A DNA stretch of 64,000 nt, from positions 149,501 to 213,500 of the forward strand of contig CAUYUJ010015516.1 in NCBI GenBank assembly GCA_963575745.1. The letters are read 5' to 3'. Below the pieces are notes generated by a model. That model did not search any database and had not been told where the DNA came from. It worked only from the letters and a program-made list of their open reading frames with translations. Origin of the DNA: Prorocentrum cordatum. Its lineage: Eukaryota > Sar > Dinophyceae > Prorocentrales > Prorocentraceae. This document shows, one piece after another, positions 20,590 through 31,177 of this stretch (the first letter of the stretch is position 1; each line of letters starts with the position of its first letter). A program made the position numbers and the translations under genes.

Positions 20590-21550
20590 TCCAGGCCACC
20601 ACCTCGCACTGGAATGAGTTGCCCACGAGCGACCGCCGAAGAGCCTCGTACTTGGCGGGCTCGGCCTTCGCCTGGCTGCTCGTCATGCGCGGCACGGTGT
20701 GGCCCTCCGGGAAGCCCATCAGCTTCTCTCGTATGGTCGCGTCAGGCGGCTCCACGCGGCCGTCCGCCTGGTGGATGCACCACTTGTCACGGAACTGGTA
20801 GGGCGGCGAAGCGAAGCCCGCCGCCTCCCAGCGCGCCAGCTCAGCAGCGCTGCACTCCCCGATGCCCGCAGGCCTGGGGCGCGGCTGCGAGCGCGGCGTC
20901 CAGCGCGCGAAGGTCGGCAGCGGTCCCCCCGCAGCGGGACCTGGACACACAGCCCCGGGCGGGAGCCACTCCTCGAGCGGCGGCCGCTGGGTCTTCAGCG
21001 CCACCTTGCAGGCGCGCCGAACGTCCTGGGTCTTGGCCCGCACCACGACTGGCTCAGCCTCGAAGGACGGCAGGAGGTCCCACGAAGCCCAGTAGAGCCG
21101 CGGACGTCTGACTGACCCAGCCGACATCCCCCGCCTCAATCTCCAGCGGGATGCGGCCGAAGAGCTGGTTCAGGCGCAGCACGTCGCACTCGGGCATCGA
21201 CGCGACGTTCTCCCCGAGGAAGTCGATTGACGCCTCCGGCATGGCCGCCCGCAGCCCGTCCACGATCCGCACCATGTGGTCAACCAGGCCTGCGCGCGGG
21301 TCGTCGAGGCCCTGCCGAGCGACGTTGAGACCCGCGAAGACCTGGCACGGGAAGCCGCCCACCACCAGCACACGCGACACGCGGCCTCGGGCGCGCAGCA
21401 GGGCTGCCAGTGCTGGGGCAGCTGCGCCGGGCCACCCGCACCGCCGCGGGGTCAACCTCGAACGACAGGTGCACGGCAGGGACCAGTCCGAGGATCTCGA
21501 TAGCCCGGCGCCCGCCGCCGATCCCGTCGAAGACAGTCACGAGGCCGGTC
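20590..21550 (-). pseudogene. Cytosine-C5 DNA methyltransferase, split over three frames
   Basis: The enzyme would transfer methyl from S-adenosylmethionine to cytosine C5. Motif I VFDGIGGG (about 21510-21534) and motif II FEVDPAA are in one frame. Motif IV VGGFPCQVFAGLN with the catalytic Cys and motif VI GENVASM are in a second (21054-21455). Motif VIII RRPRLYW (about 21090-21109), motif IX IREKLMGFPEGH (about 20720) and motif X LVGNSFQCEVVAW (about 20600) are in a third. All key motifs are present in the right order, so the domain was complete before two frameshifts near 21420 and 21110. No extra chromatin-reading domains are seen. It could be live in sister copies; here it is interrupted. 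Confidence 0.85.
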
Positions 21551-21599
21551 TCCTCCTCGCAGGCGGCGTTCGCGGGCCGCTGCCGCCTCTCGGCCAGCG

Positions 21600-21760
21600 C
21601 GCGCCCACGGTCGGAGAGGGCGTAGCCGTAGACCACGGCGCCAGCGGCCTCCGAGGCATCCGACGCGGTCACCAGGGGGTCGACCTCGAGGCGCAGGTCA
21701 GCGACGCAGAGCCCTGACAGCGCAAGGCACATCAAGAGGCCCTCGACCACGCTCACGCTG
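21600..21760 (-). pseudogene. RNase H, first part, of the YR retrotransposon
   Basis: The frame 21280-21903 contains VEGLLMCLALSGLCVADLR, then LVTASDASEAAGAVVYGY, the first Asp motif of retroelement RNase H (T-D-A-S-x-x-G-x-G type). It runs straight into methyltransferase motif I without the rest of the RNase H. Confidence 0.7.
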
Positions 21761-21899
21761 AAGCGGCCGCCAGTGCGCGGGTTCGCGAGCCACTTCCAGG
21801 TGTAGGCAAAGCTGGCCGCCAGCGGCCGGCGAAAGCAGTGAACACGAACCCAGCGGCCCAGCAGAATGCGCACCAGCCGCATGCTGGCCCGTCTCTTGC

Positions 21900-23160
21900 T
21901 CAACGTCCACAGCGACCCCGGGGAGCCCGCAATAGCAGGCGCGAGCCTCGGAGATGAGCTCGGGCACCGTCCCTCGCAGCGTCGCGGCCTCGGACTTGCT
22001 CACGACCTCCGCGACCTCCAGGTTGTCAATGTAGACCACCCACGCCGGAGGGCACGGCTTCTTCACGCTGAACGGCAGCCGTCGGCGCCGAGTGATCTCC
22101 TCGCCGGGCGGCAGGCCGCGAGGGACAGAGGCGCTCCGCCGCAGCATGTTCCGGTGGAGGTGGGTCGTCACGCCCGCGGCACTGATCCGGCCCATGCCGA
22201 TCACCGCAAGCAGATGTGCGCGGCCCCGCCGTCCTTCAGGCCAAGCAACTCCGAGGGGGCGGGCGGGCCTATCACCATGTAAGGCCACCACGCAGGCGGC
22301 GCGCGGAAGACGTAGAAGAAGGCCTTCCTGTCCGCGCCGCTCCACAGCAGATCCTCCGACTCGGTCAGCACCAGGCCGTTCAGCTGGCTCATGGTCGGCA
22401 TCTCAGGGGTGTCTCCCACGATGCACGGGATAAGGTTGGTGATCAGCCTCAGGACCGGCCTGCGCTCGCCGTCGCTGCAGACCACGGGCTCGTCGCGGGG
22501 CTTGGGCACCCCGAACGCCCCGTTCAGGGGCGGGGCTCCGTCGCGACAAACGATCTCGCTGCTCGGGATCGCCGACACCATCCCGCGCTCGTGGAGCGCC
22601 CGCGCGATCCCATGCCACTCCTCGAGCGAGGCCCACACGCGCGCAGACGTCGGCGCGGGCCGCCGCAAGGCAGCGGGCAGCAGCACCAGCGTCGGGTCCA
22701 GGAGGGCCTCGCGCACGAACCCCGTCGCGAGGTCGGCCGCCTCGATGAAGGCCGCGACGCCCGGCGGCGGCAGCCCGTCCAGCACCTGCTCCAGCGTCAG
22801 CCGATGCGGCGCCGAGATCTCGCCCCCGCCGTAGCCGATCATGCGACCCCTCAGCCGCGCGTTCCAGTCAAGATCTGGCGGCAAAGCCGACTCGGCCCGC
22901 GTAGCCAAGAGGAGGCGGCGGCCGAGAGCGGCCAGGGCTGCCTGCTGCGCGGCGTTGGCCCGACCTCGGCAGGGCCTGGCCAGCTTCAGGGGGCGGGGCC
23001 CAGACTCCCAGTTCAGCGCCAGGACAGTGACCACCAGCCTGCAGTGTAGTCCTTCCCATTCCTTGTCGCTCAAAGGGTCCTCGCCCTGCTGGGCGATCTG
23101 GGACCTGGTGATAGAAAGGTATGGTAACGGCAACAGATCTCGCTGAAGCCGACCTCCCAT
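21900..23160 (-). pseudogene. Reverse transcriptase of the YR retrotransposon, frameshifted
   Basis: The minus frame 22201-24249 carries GAFGVPKPRDEP (about 22518), LRLITNLIPC and motif A SGADRKAFFYVF (Asp near 22332). It ends at a stop at 22201. The domain continues in another frame (21698-22345) with RRRRLPFSVKKPCPP and WVVYIDNLEVAEVV. The catalytic box therefore reads YIDN (22022-22033) instead of YxDD. The order matches DIRS-type reverse transcriptases. At least two frameshifts, near 22200 and 21890, break it here. Upstream, a long linker (about 22540-23160) carries conserved-looking helices. Confidence 0.8.
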
Positions 23161-25880
23161 GTCGGCCGGATGCTCGCGTGGCTTTACCTCGAGGGAATAT
23201 CTAGTGAAGCGACCGAAGGAGCCTGGGAACTGGCGGACTACGTTCAACAACACGGGGCCCGCGTCGAAAGGTTCTCGCAGAAGATCACTCGCCGCGCCAG
23301 CCCACTCGCGCCACTCTGCCGGCGGATCCGCACCGTCACAGTCGGCATCCGTGCTGCAGGCCGGCGGGCGCGACGAGGACGCCGGGCGGCGCGCGGCGGC
23401 AGCGCCGCCACGGTCAGGAGCCAGTCTCGGAGGCGGCGAGCGCGACGGTGAAGTCCAGGGCGGTCTGCGCGTGCGGGCAACCTCGGCAAACTCGGTCACA
23501 CCCGCACGCGCATCATCAGCGCTGGCACCATGAGCTCGCTGCCTCACCTCAGCGTCGCAGGAAGGCCGCCTCGGCCTCGGCCCCAGTGCTTCCTGCCGCC
23601 ACGGCGGCGGCCGCTCGGGGGGGCCTGGCCTCGCGGCGGACCTTGCTGCGGGCCCGCTGCCGCCGCAGCCGCGGGCTGGTCCTGCCTGAAGACGCGGCGC
23701 TCCGGGCTCGTCGCCAGCGAGACGCGCCTCGGCTCGTCCGCCGCCCTCGGGTGCGGGCTGTCGCCTCGAGGCGTCCTCAGCGCCCCCGGAGATGGCGACC
23801 TGCCCGCGCTGCCTGAGCGCGCTGCGCCTGGCGGGCCCGCGGGCGGGGCTGCGGCTGCGGGCCCTGCCCAAGGCCGAGCTGGGCTCCCCGCCCGCAGGGG
23901 GGAGAAGCGGCCTCGGCCGCGCCCGCGGCTCCTCGCGCGACCGCGGCCCTGCTCGCGGCTCGGCGAGGGCGAGTGGGCTCCGCCGCTCCCGCGCCTCGCC
24001 TCCTCGGGTCAGGCTTGGCGCTCGCCCTGACCCCTGCCGCCGAGCCCGCCGCGGCTCTTCGCGTCCAGCAGCTTCCTGCGCAGTATCGCCGCTCGCCGCG
24101 CCAGGTCCTGCTCGCCCATCGAGGCCAGCGAGGGCCGCGCGTCCGGCACGATCTCCAGCTCGCTCGCCACCTGCCAGCTCGCGTCGGACAGCGACAGCTC
24201 CAGAGCCTTGAAGCGCTGCATCAACACGTCGCTCAACTCCGCCAGGCATCCACTCTCCAGCAGGTCCAGCGCGGTCGCCAGCGCCTGCAGCTCCCGCTGG
24301 GTGTTGACCCGCATCTGCCCCGGAGGGTGATGGCCGAACACCGCGGCCTGCAAGTAGCCCGCGACCTTCGCTCGAACCTCTGAGCCGTCCGCCCCCTCCC
24401 GCAGACCCATGACGCGCCCGATGTTCTTCATCGCCTCGTCGTGCAGGGCACCTGGGCGCTTCTCCGCCAGCAGCCGTGCGCTGCCGCCGCGGGAGGGGGC
24501 CTCGCGAAAACGCGACTCACCGTCGTCGTCGCTGCGCGAGCCCGAGGAGCTCCGCCAGCGGCACGGCCAGGCGTCGCCGCTGCAGCCTGCGCGCGCGCCG
24601 CGGCAGCTGCCGCCAGGCGGTCGGGGGCCGCGCCCCCGACTGGGGCGGCCCCCGCCAAGGCCCCGCCGCCGCCGCGCCCACCGAAGGCGCTCGGCCGCGC
24701 CCATGGCTCCACGAACCCGCGGTTCGAGCGCAGCCGCAGTCACTCGACGTGCAGGACTCCTCGACCTGGCACGGCGGGCTCCCCGCACAGCGCCGGCCCC
24801 TGCCCGCGCAAGTGCAGGAGGCCCGCAGGCCCGGCGCCGCGCGGCGGGAACAGGCCATCCAGCCGCATCGCCTCGGCCGCCAGCGACGCCCCCCTGAACT
24901 GGGCGCTCAGGTACTGCCCAGAAGGGCCCGCGGTACCGATCTCCTCTACCTCGAACAGGGCGGTCCCGCTGATGCCTCCAGCTGCGTCGAAGGTCGGGGG
25001 CTCGAGATTCACCCCTCGGCGCCCGTCGGCGCCAATCAGAGTCACGGCCTGACGCCACGGACCGTCCACGAGAGGTCCCAGCTGCGCGCCGCCCGCCGGG
25101 GCGATCGGCCCGCCTGCCACCGCGATCGGCACACCAGGGATCGCCGGGGCCCAGGCACCGCGCCAGGAGGCGGGCCACCAGGGGGGCCGCCGCCGCCGCC
25201 CGCGAGCGCGCCCACCAGCGCGGCGCCCACGCCGCCGGGGGGAGCGCCTCCGCCGCCAGGCACGGCGCCGCCCGCCGGGGGCGCTCCAGCAGCCGCGCCG
25301 CCTCCGACGCCGGGCAGGCCGGGCAGCGCCGCCAGGCCAGGCACCACGGGCGCGCCGGCACCGCCGCCCGCGGGCGCGGCCGCCGCAGCGCCGCCGACCG
25401 CCGCGGCAGCCGCCAGGCCCGGGGCAACCGGCGGGAAGGCGGCGGCGCCTCCGCCTCTCCCCGCGGCTCCTCGCCCGAGGCCGCCGGCGCCGCGCCCTCG
25501 GCCGCGGGCGCGTCCTCGGCCCAAGGCCTTCGCCTTAGCCTTAGCCTTGGCCTTGCCCTTGGCGACGGCCTTCGCCTTCGGCGCCATCGAGCCCCAGGCC
25601 GGCGAGCGCGGAGAGCAGCGCGCCCAAGAGCCGGGCGGACTCGAGCAGCGCCGCCCTCTCCTCCACGCTGAGGCGGGCGCGCCACGCCGCCTGCCGGATC
25701 AGCCCGATGATGTAGCACAGCTCGCAGACCTCCAGGAGGGCTCCGCCCTCGGCCAGGGCCAGCGACTCCCCTCGCCCGAGGGGTCCCGCGCACCAGCCGC
25801 AGTAACGCGCGGGCGGCGGGCGCGGCACGGTGGTCCCCGGGGCGGCCATGCCCTCCTTGGAGGGCGCGGAACTCAGCCAA
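23160..25880 (-). pseudogene. Gag-like region of the YR retrotransposon
   Basis: Very GC-rich DNA with several overlapping minus-strand open frames, so the true frame path is uncertain. Recognisable parts are a possible zinc site YCGWCAG...CELC (near 25720-25805), a start MAPKAKAVAKGKAKAKAK (25587) followed by Gly/Arg/Ala-rich low complexity, and an acidic/aromatic segment around 24760-25100. Last is a helical segment EKRPGALHDEAMKNIGRVMG to RRKLLDAKSRGG (about 24040-24500), which resembles the gag-like domain I know from dinoflagellate retroelements. It would bind the element RNA. Pro/Ala/Gly-rich frames on the opposite strand are shadows. Confidence 0.5.
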
Positions 25881-25961
25881 AACAGCTGCCATGCAAGCGA
25901 ATGCGGCCGATGTGACACGCTACCCCCCTGACGCCCACACATCTACCGTAAACGTGTACAT
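25876..25961 (-). repeat. A1 terminal repeat of YR retrotransposon
   Basis: 86 bases at the 5' end in minus-strand sense, repeated as A2 at 18153-18238. Beyond it the sequence becomes a TA/CATA microsatellite. Confidence 0.93.
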
Positions 25962-26521
25962 ATATATATATATATACATACACATAAAGCATAGAGAATA
26001 CACACGTGTAAAACACATAGAACACACATGCATAATACATACATCTATATAGCATACAGAGCACACACACATAGAACATACAGAACACACATATAGAACT
26101 CAGGCCTGCCCCCAAGAGCATACTGCAAGAATTCGGAAAGCGTGCGTTGCCCCTGCGGGGCTGACGCACACATGCAATACTTACATATGTTTAAGTGGTG
26201 GCGATCAATGGCACCGCGCACAATTGTGTCGAGATTGAAGCGGTGGCCGCATCGCAAAGCCAATGCCCGTAAGATAATTCGGCGGTGCGCCTGGAGGGGG
26301 GGGGAAGGCAGAGGGGGCCGGCCTTCTCAAAGGCAGCGGGGCTTCTCAGAAGCCCTCGCGCCTTCTGGGAAGCTGGCATTGTTTTCGTCTCGCTGCCTTC
26401 TGCCGGCCCCCTCTATCCTCCTGAGGTGCGCCGCAGAATAATTTTGCGCTCGCGTACTCGTGGCACAGGTCGCTGAAAGCGCGCACAGCACTTCCTTAGA
26501 CAACCTGAACACATGATCGGA
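25962..26521. other. No gene seen; CATA-rich flank and a small inverted repeat
   Basis: TA and CACATA microsatellite to about 26100, then unique sequence. Around 26306-26424 an imperfect inverted repeat has arms AGAGGGGGCCGGC and GCCGGCCCCCTCT, plus AAGGCAGCG and CGCTGCCTT. An inner hairpin reads GCTTCTCAGAAGC. It could be a small non-autonomous element or chance hairpin. Copy C begins directly after. Confidence 0.6.
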
Positions 26522-27900
26522 CAAAGACCTGAAAGCCGATTTTGTCGATTGGGCTCGTAAGGATGATGGCGACGACATGGCGGCGGATGACGAGGATGAC
26601 GGCGTGGATGACGGGGAAGCAGGGAGAGCAGGAGGACAACGAGTAGGAAGACAAGCGCGAGGACGAGGAGGACGAAATGGAGGAGGACGGGTTCGAGGAG
26701 GAACGGAAGGAGCCCGATGAAATGGACGTTGAAGAAGGGGGGTCCTCGTGACCTGCTGAAACTGCCCTGGGGGTTGTTAGGGCCATCTGGGGTTATCTTG
26801 GGGCATCCTGGGGACCCGTTGGGGGCCTGTCGGGGTCCTCTTGGGGCTGCTGGGGCTTTCTTCGGCCCTCTGGGCGCGTCTTGCGTTTCTGTGGGGGGCT
26901 CTCTCGGGCCGTCTTGGCGCCATCTTTAGAGGCCTCCTAGATGGGGTCCAAGTAGTTGGGGTCGAAGGATCGCGCCGCATCGCCAATGCATCGCCGAGGT
27001 ATCGGCGATGTATCGGCGATGCATCGGTGACGTCGGCAATGCATCGGCGACGTCGGCGGGGGGGAAACACGGCCTCCACATCGAGCTGCATCGTCGATGC
27101 ATCGGCGATGCGGCGCGATCCTCCGACCCCATCCGGGCTATCGCCAGACACTAACAAAAAAGCAGTCTCAAATTGTTTGACCTTGTGGCCAAACACCCCC
27201 GGATTCCTCCCGCGGGCCCTGGCTGGCATTTGAAGGCGGACAAGTGCCCAACTTTCTTCCGAGCCAGCGTCCAGCCGTAACTCACGACTGCATAAGAGGT
27301 GACTGCTGACGAGGGTGTCGAAGCGTCCGCGCGCGGGACCTCATCCAGGCCGTTTTGGGGTTCCTGGAAATCTCTTCCAGGCCTCTTGGGGGCCTCGTGG
27401 AAGCCTCTGTGGGGGCTTCTTTGGGGCCCTTTCGGGGGCCTTCTTGGGGCCCTTTACGGGCTTCTCAAAGATTCTGGGGGACCTCTTGGAGCCTCTTGGT
27501 CCCTTCTGGAGCCCTGTCGGTGCTCTCTGAAGGTGCTCTTGATCCGTCCTTTGAGGCCCTCCCGGCGACGACGACGACGACGAGGAGGTGTAAACGCACC
27601 CTCACCCAGCCCCTGCAGGACCAGGCAGCGACACTTGGACCAAATTTCCCGGCCCCTGTTTTGACCCGAGAGCTCTCGACCCCGTCCAGGAGCTCCCGAC
27701 CCCAACCCGGAGCTTTCGGCCCCATCCCGGAGCTCTCGACCCGCAGACGACGGCGACGACGACGACGACGACAACGACGCCTCGACCTGGAGTGGTAAAT
27801 TTTGCTGCTGCTTTTCCCCAGGGTTTTGGAGCCCTCGGGGCCCGGGGGGGCTCCAAAACGGATCCGAAGCCTCAAGTTTTTCCGGCCCACGACCGACGAC

Positions 27901-27936
<36 letters not shown>

Positions 27937-27961
27937 GCATGAGTTACTTGGCGCCCCCCCT

Positions 27962-29071
27962 TGGGAGCATCGGGTAACTGGGGGGTGCGCTCCACACCCC
28001 CCGCTTACCCGGTGTCCCCTGGGGGACATCGGGTAACTCGACCCTGCAGGGGGGTTACCCGGTGGCGAGGGGGGGGCATCGTGTAACTCGACCTTGCACG
28101 GGGGGGTGCCGGGCATGAGTTACCTGGTGTCCCCCGGGGGACATCGGGTAAGCGGGGGGTGCGCTCCACAAGCCCCACTTACCCGGTGTCCCCCGCAAGG
28201 GGCGCATTCGGCATTACCGGTGGACCCCCATGGGACATCGGAGTCACCCGGTGATCCTCGTGGGACATCGGCCCGTTGGACATCGGAGTTACCTGGTGTC
28301 CCCCGGGGGACATTGGGTAACTCGACCTTGCAAGGGGGGGTCTGGGCATGGTTACCGGGTGGCCCCCCGTGGGACATCGGAGTTACCTGGTGTACACGTG
28401 GGACATCGGAGTTACCTGGTGGTCCCCCGTGGGACAGCGGCCCGTGGGACATCGGAGTTACCCGGTGTCCCCCGTGGGACATCGGAGTTACCCGGTGGTC
28501 CCCGTGGGACATCGGCCCGTGGGACATCGGAGTTACCCAGCGTCCCCCGGGGGACATCGGCTAACTCGACCTTGCAAGGGGGTCTGGGCACGAATTACCC
28601 AGTGCCCCCCCGTGGGACATCGGAGTTACCCGGTGTCCCCCGGGGGACATCGGAGTTACCCGGTGGTCCCCGTGGGACATCAGCCCGTGGGACATCGGAG
28701 TTACCCAGTGTCCCCCGGGGGACATCGGGTAACTCGACCAAGCTTGCAAAGGGGGGTCTGGGCATGAGTTACCCGGTGGCCCCATGGGACTCGGAGATAC
28801 CCGGTGTCCCCAGGGGGACATCGGAGTTACCCGGTGGTCCCCGTGGGACATCGGCCCGTGGGACATCGGAGTTACCCGGTTTCCCCCCCGTGGGATATCG
28901 GAGTTACCCGGTGGTCCCCGTGGGACATCGGCCCGTGGGACATCGGAGTTACCAGGTGTTCCCCGTGGGACATCGGAGTTACCCGGTGGTCCCCGTGGGA
29001 CATCGGAGTTACCCGGTGTCCCCCGTGGGACATCGGAGGTACACGGTGGTCTCCGTGGGACTTCGGCCTGG
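27962..29071. repeat. 30-bp minisatellite array (copy C)
   Basis: Same order and variants of units as 1441-2550, without detectable rearrangement. This is unexpected for an unstable minisatellite unless the two copies are extremely recent or are the same locus. Confidence 0.92.
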
Positions 29072-29456
29072 CCCCTCTTGGGGCTCTCTTAGGGCCCTCT
29101 TGGAACCTTGGTTGGCCCAAAAGATGGCTCCAAGAGGGCTCCGAGAGGGCCCCAAGGAGGCCCCAGGAATTGTGTACCAACCCAGCGGCCGCTGGTACAT
29201 AACTCCTGGGGCCCTCCTGGGGCCCTCTGAGGGCCCTCTTGGAGCCCTCTTGGGCCCCTGGTTGGCCGTAAGAGGGCCCCAAGAGGGCTCCAGGAGGTCC
29301 CCAGGAATTGTGTACCAGCCCAGCGGCCGCTGGTACATAACTCCTGAACCCTCTTGCCCTCTTGGGCCTCTTGTTGGCCCACATGATGGCTCCAAGAGGG
29401 CCCCGAGAGGGCCCCAAGGCGGGCCCAAAAGAGGCCTCAGAAACCGCTAGTAGGTG
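29072..29456. repeat. Palindromic NotI-site repeats (copy C)
   Basis: GCGGCCGC is at 29185-29192 and 29323-29330, identical to copy A. Confidence 0.85.
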
Positions 29457-29576
29457 TCATCGAACAGCGCGTCTGGATGAGACCTCTCAATGGTCTCTGG
29501 GGCGCGTCTTGGAGCCCTCTTGGGGCCCTCTGGAGCCCCCTGGGTGCTCCCAAAAAGGTTCCAAGGGACATCCGAG

Positions 29577-29735
29577 GGGGTGGAGGGGGAGGTGGAGGGG
29601 GAGGTGGAGGGGGAGGTGGAGGGGGAGTTGGAGGGGGAGTGGAGGGGGAGGTGGAGGGTGGTGGAGGGGGGTGGTGGAGGGGGGGGGGGGGAGGGGGAGG
29701 GAGAGGGAGAAGGGACGATTAGGAAACTGGAAAAG

Positions 29736-29785
<50 letters not shown>

Positions 29786-30235
29786 CCACGATGACGAGTG
29801 GGCGCCTTGGAGTTCTCGTGGGCCGTCTTGGAGGCGCCTTGGGGGCCTCTTGGACCGTCTGGAGGCCGTCATGGGGCCGTCTTGGAGGCCTCTTGGGCGC
29901 TCTTGGGGCCATCTTGGGGGTCTCTTGGGCGGCATTGGGCCGTCGGCAGGCCGAAAACGTCAAAATCCGTCAAGAGCCCACGGGAAATCAGCTGTCTTTG
30001 CCTCTTCGGGCCTTCCTGCAGGTCCCCTTGGAGGCTTCTTGGACTGCATTAAAAGCCTCTTGGGGGCCTTTGGGGCCGTCCTGGGCCATCTTGGGGCCAT
30101 CTTGGAACGCCTCGGGTGCATCTTGGGCCGTCTTGGAGACATATTGGGGCCGTCTTGGGCTCTCTTGGAGCGATCCTAGCCGCCTTGGAGGCATCTTGGT
30201 GGCCATATTGGGCCGTTTGGGCCGTCTTGGTGGCG
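29577..30235. repeat. G-rich minisatellite, (GAC)n and 15-bp repeats (copy C)
   Basis: Counterpart of 3056-3730. From about 29690 to 29790 it differs most from copy A: the plus strand reads GGGAGGGAGAGGGAGAAGGG and a longer pure GAC tract follows. Confidence 0.8.
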
Positions 30236-30537
30236 ATGTGGGCCACACCTTCTGGTCCTTCCGAGGGGCAGGCGGTCTGGGCCGAAGGCCACTGGGAAGG
30301 GTTTGAAAATAACAAGAGCAGCAAAATGTCTGGCACGCCGTCCACCCCTGTGGCAAGCACAGGGGGCGGCGGATCCAAGACGCCTACGGCGAATCACCGC
30401 CGCCCCCAGCCTTTTTCAGAAGCGCCTATGTGGCCAAACGTTGGGCCCCAGCTTGGCCAAGCTATCTGATTATGTATTCCCCCAGCCGCTCCAGAAACTC
30501 TTCGGGGAACACTTGGGGGAGGCTGAGGGGGAGGATC

Positions 30538-30725
30538 AGGAGAGGGAGGAGGAAGAGGAGGAGGAGGAGGAGGAGGAGGAGGAGGAGGAGGAGAGGAGGA
30601 GGAGGAGGAGGAGGAGGAGGAGGAGGAGGAGGAGGAGGAGGAGGAGGAGGAGGAGGAGGAGGAGGAGGAGGAGGAGGAGGAGGAGGAGGAGGGAGGAGGA
30701 GGAGGAGGAGGAGGAGGAGGAGGAA
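30538..30725. repeat. (GGA)n microsatellite (copy C)
   Basis: Nearly pure GGA, somewhat purer and longer than in copy A (4016-4195). Confidence 0.95.
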
Positions 30726-31177
30726 GAGGGAAAAGGACTGGGAAAAGCAGGCGAAGAGGGAGCAAGAAGAGAAACAGGGAGGAGGACCAGGAGAAGGAGG
30801 CAGGGGGTAAGAGCGAGGAGACACAGTCGGACAACGAGAGACAAAGTCGGAGCAACCCCCAACCCCCAGAGTCTGGGGGCGCCCCAGAGTCTGAACAGCA
30901 CCTTTTTCCAGATGAAGCTAAAGCTAAGCCAAGCGAAAGCTAGGCGAAAGCTAAGCTAAAACTAAAAGGATCTCACGTAACAACAACAAAGACTCGGATA
31001 AAGGGTTTCTCTCCGGTATCATTGTATTATTAGCCGGACAGGGCTGCTGCAACTGGTGCGGGGGTACCATCTGCACCCATCCTCTCACCTCTCTTTCGGC
31101 GTTCAAGCCTGGAACTGTGCGGTAACAGGCGACGGAACAGCAAAGACGAGGCATAGTAACACACAACATCCAGTCGA

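Larger units (their letters stand above)
17723..25961 (-). mobile_element. DIRS/Ngaro-like tyrosine-recombinase retrotransposon with methyltransferase
   Basis: Read on the minus strand, the order is A1 repeat, gag-like region, reverse transcriptase, first part of RNase H, C5-cytosine methyltransferase, DUF4326-like domain, second part of RNase H, tyrosine recombinase, B1, A2, B2. The order A1-ORFs-B1-A2-B2 is the split-direct-repeat arrangement known from Ngaro/PAT-type retrotransposons, which integrate by tyrosine recombinase and make no target-site duplication. All termini are present, so the element is full length. The coding region is broken by several frameshifts, so either this copy is decaying or the consensus has indel errors. 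The flanks are CA/TA-rich. Retrotransposon-borne cytosine methyltransferases have been reported from Symbiodinium. Confidence 0.9.

Noticed and set aside
23448-25915. Pro/Ala/Arg-rich plus-strand frames of up to 479 codons
   Set aside because: Shadows of the GC-rich gag-like region on the opposite strand.
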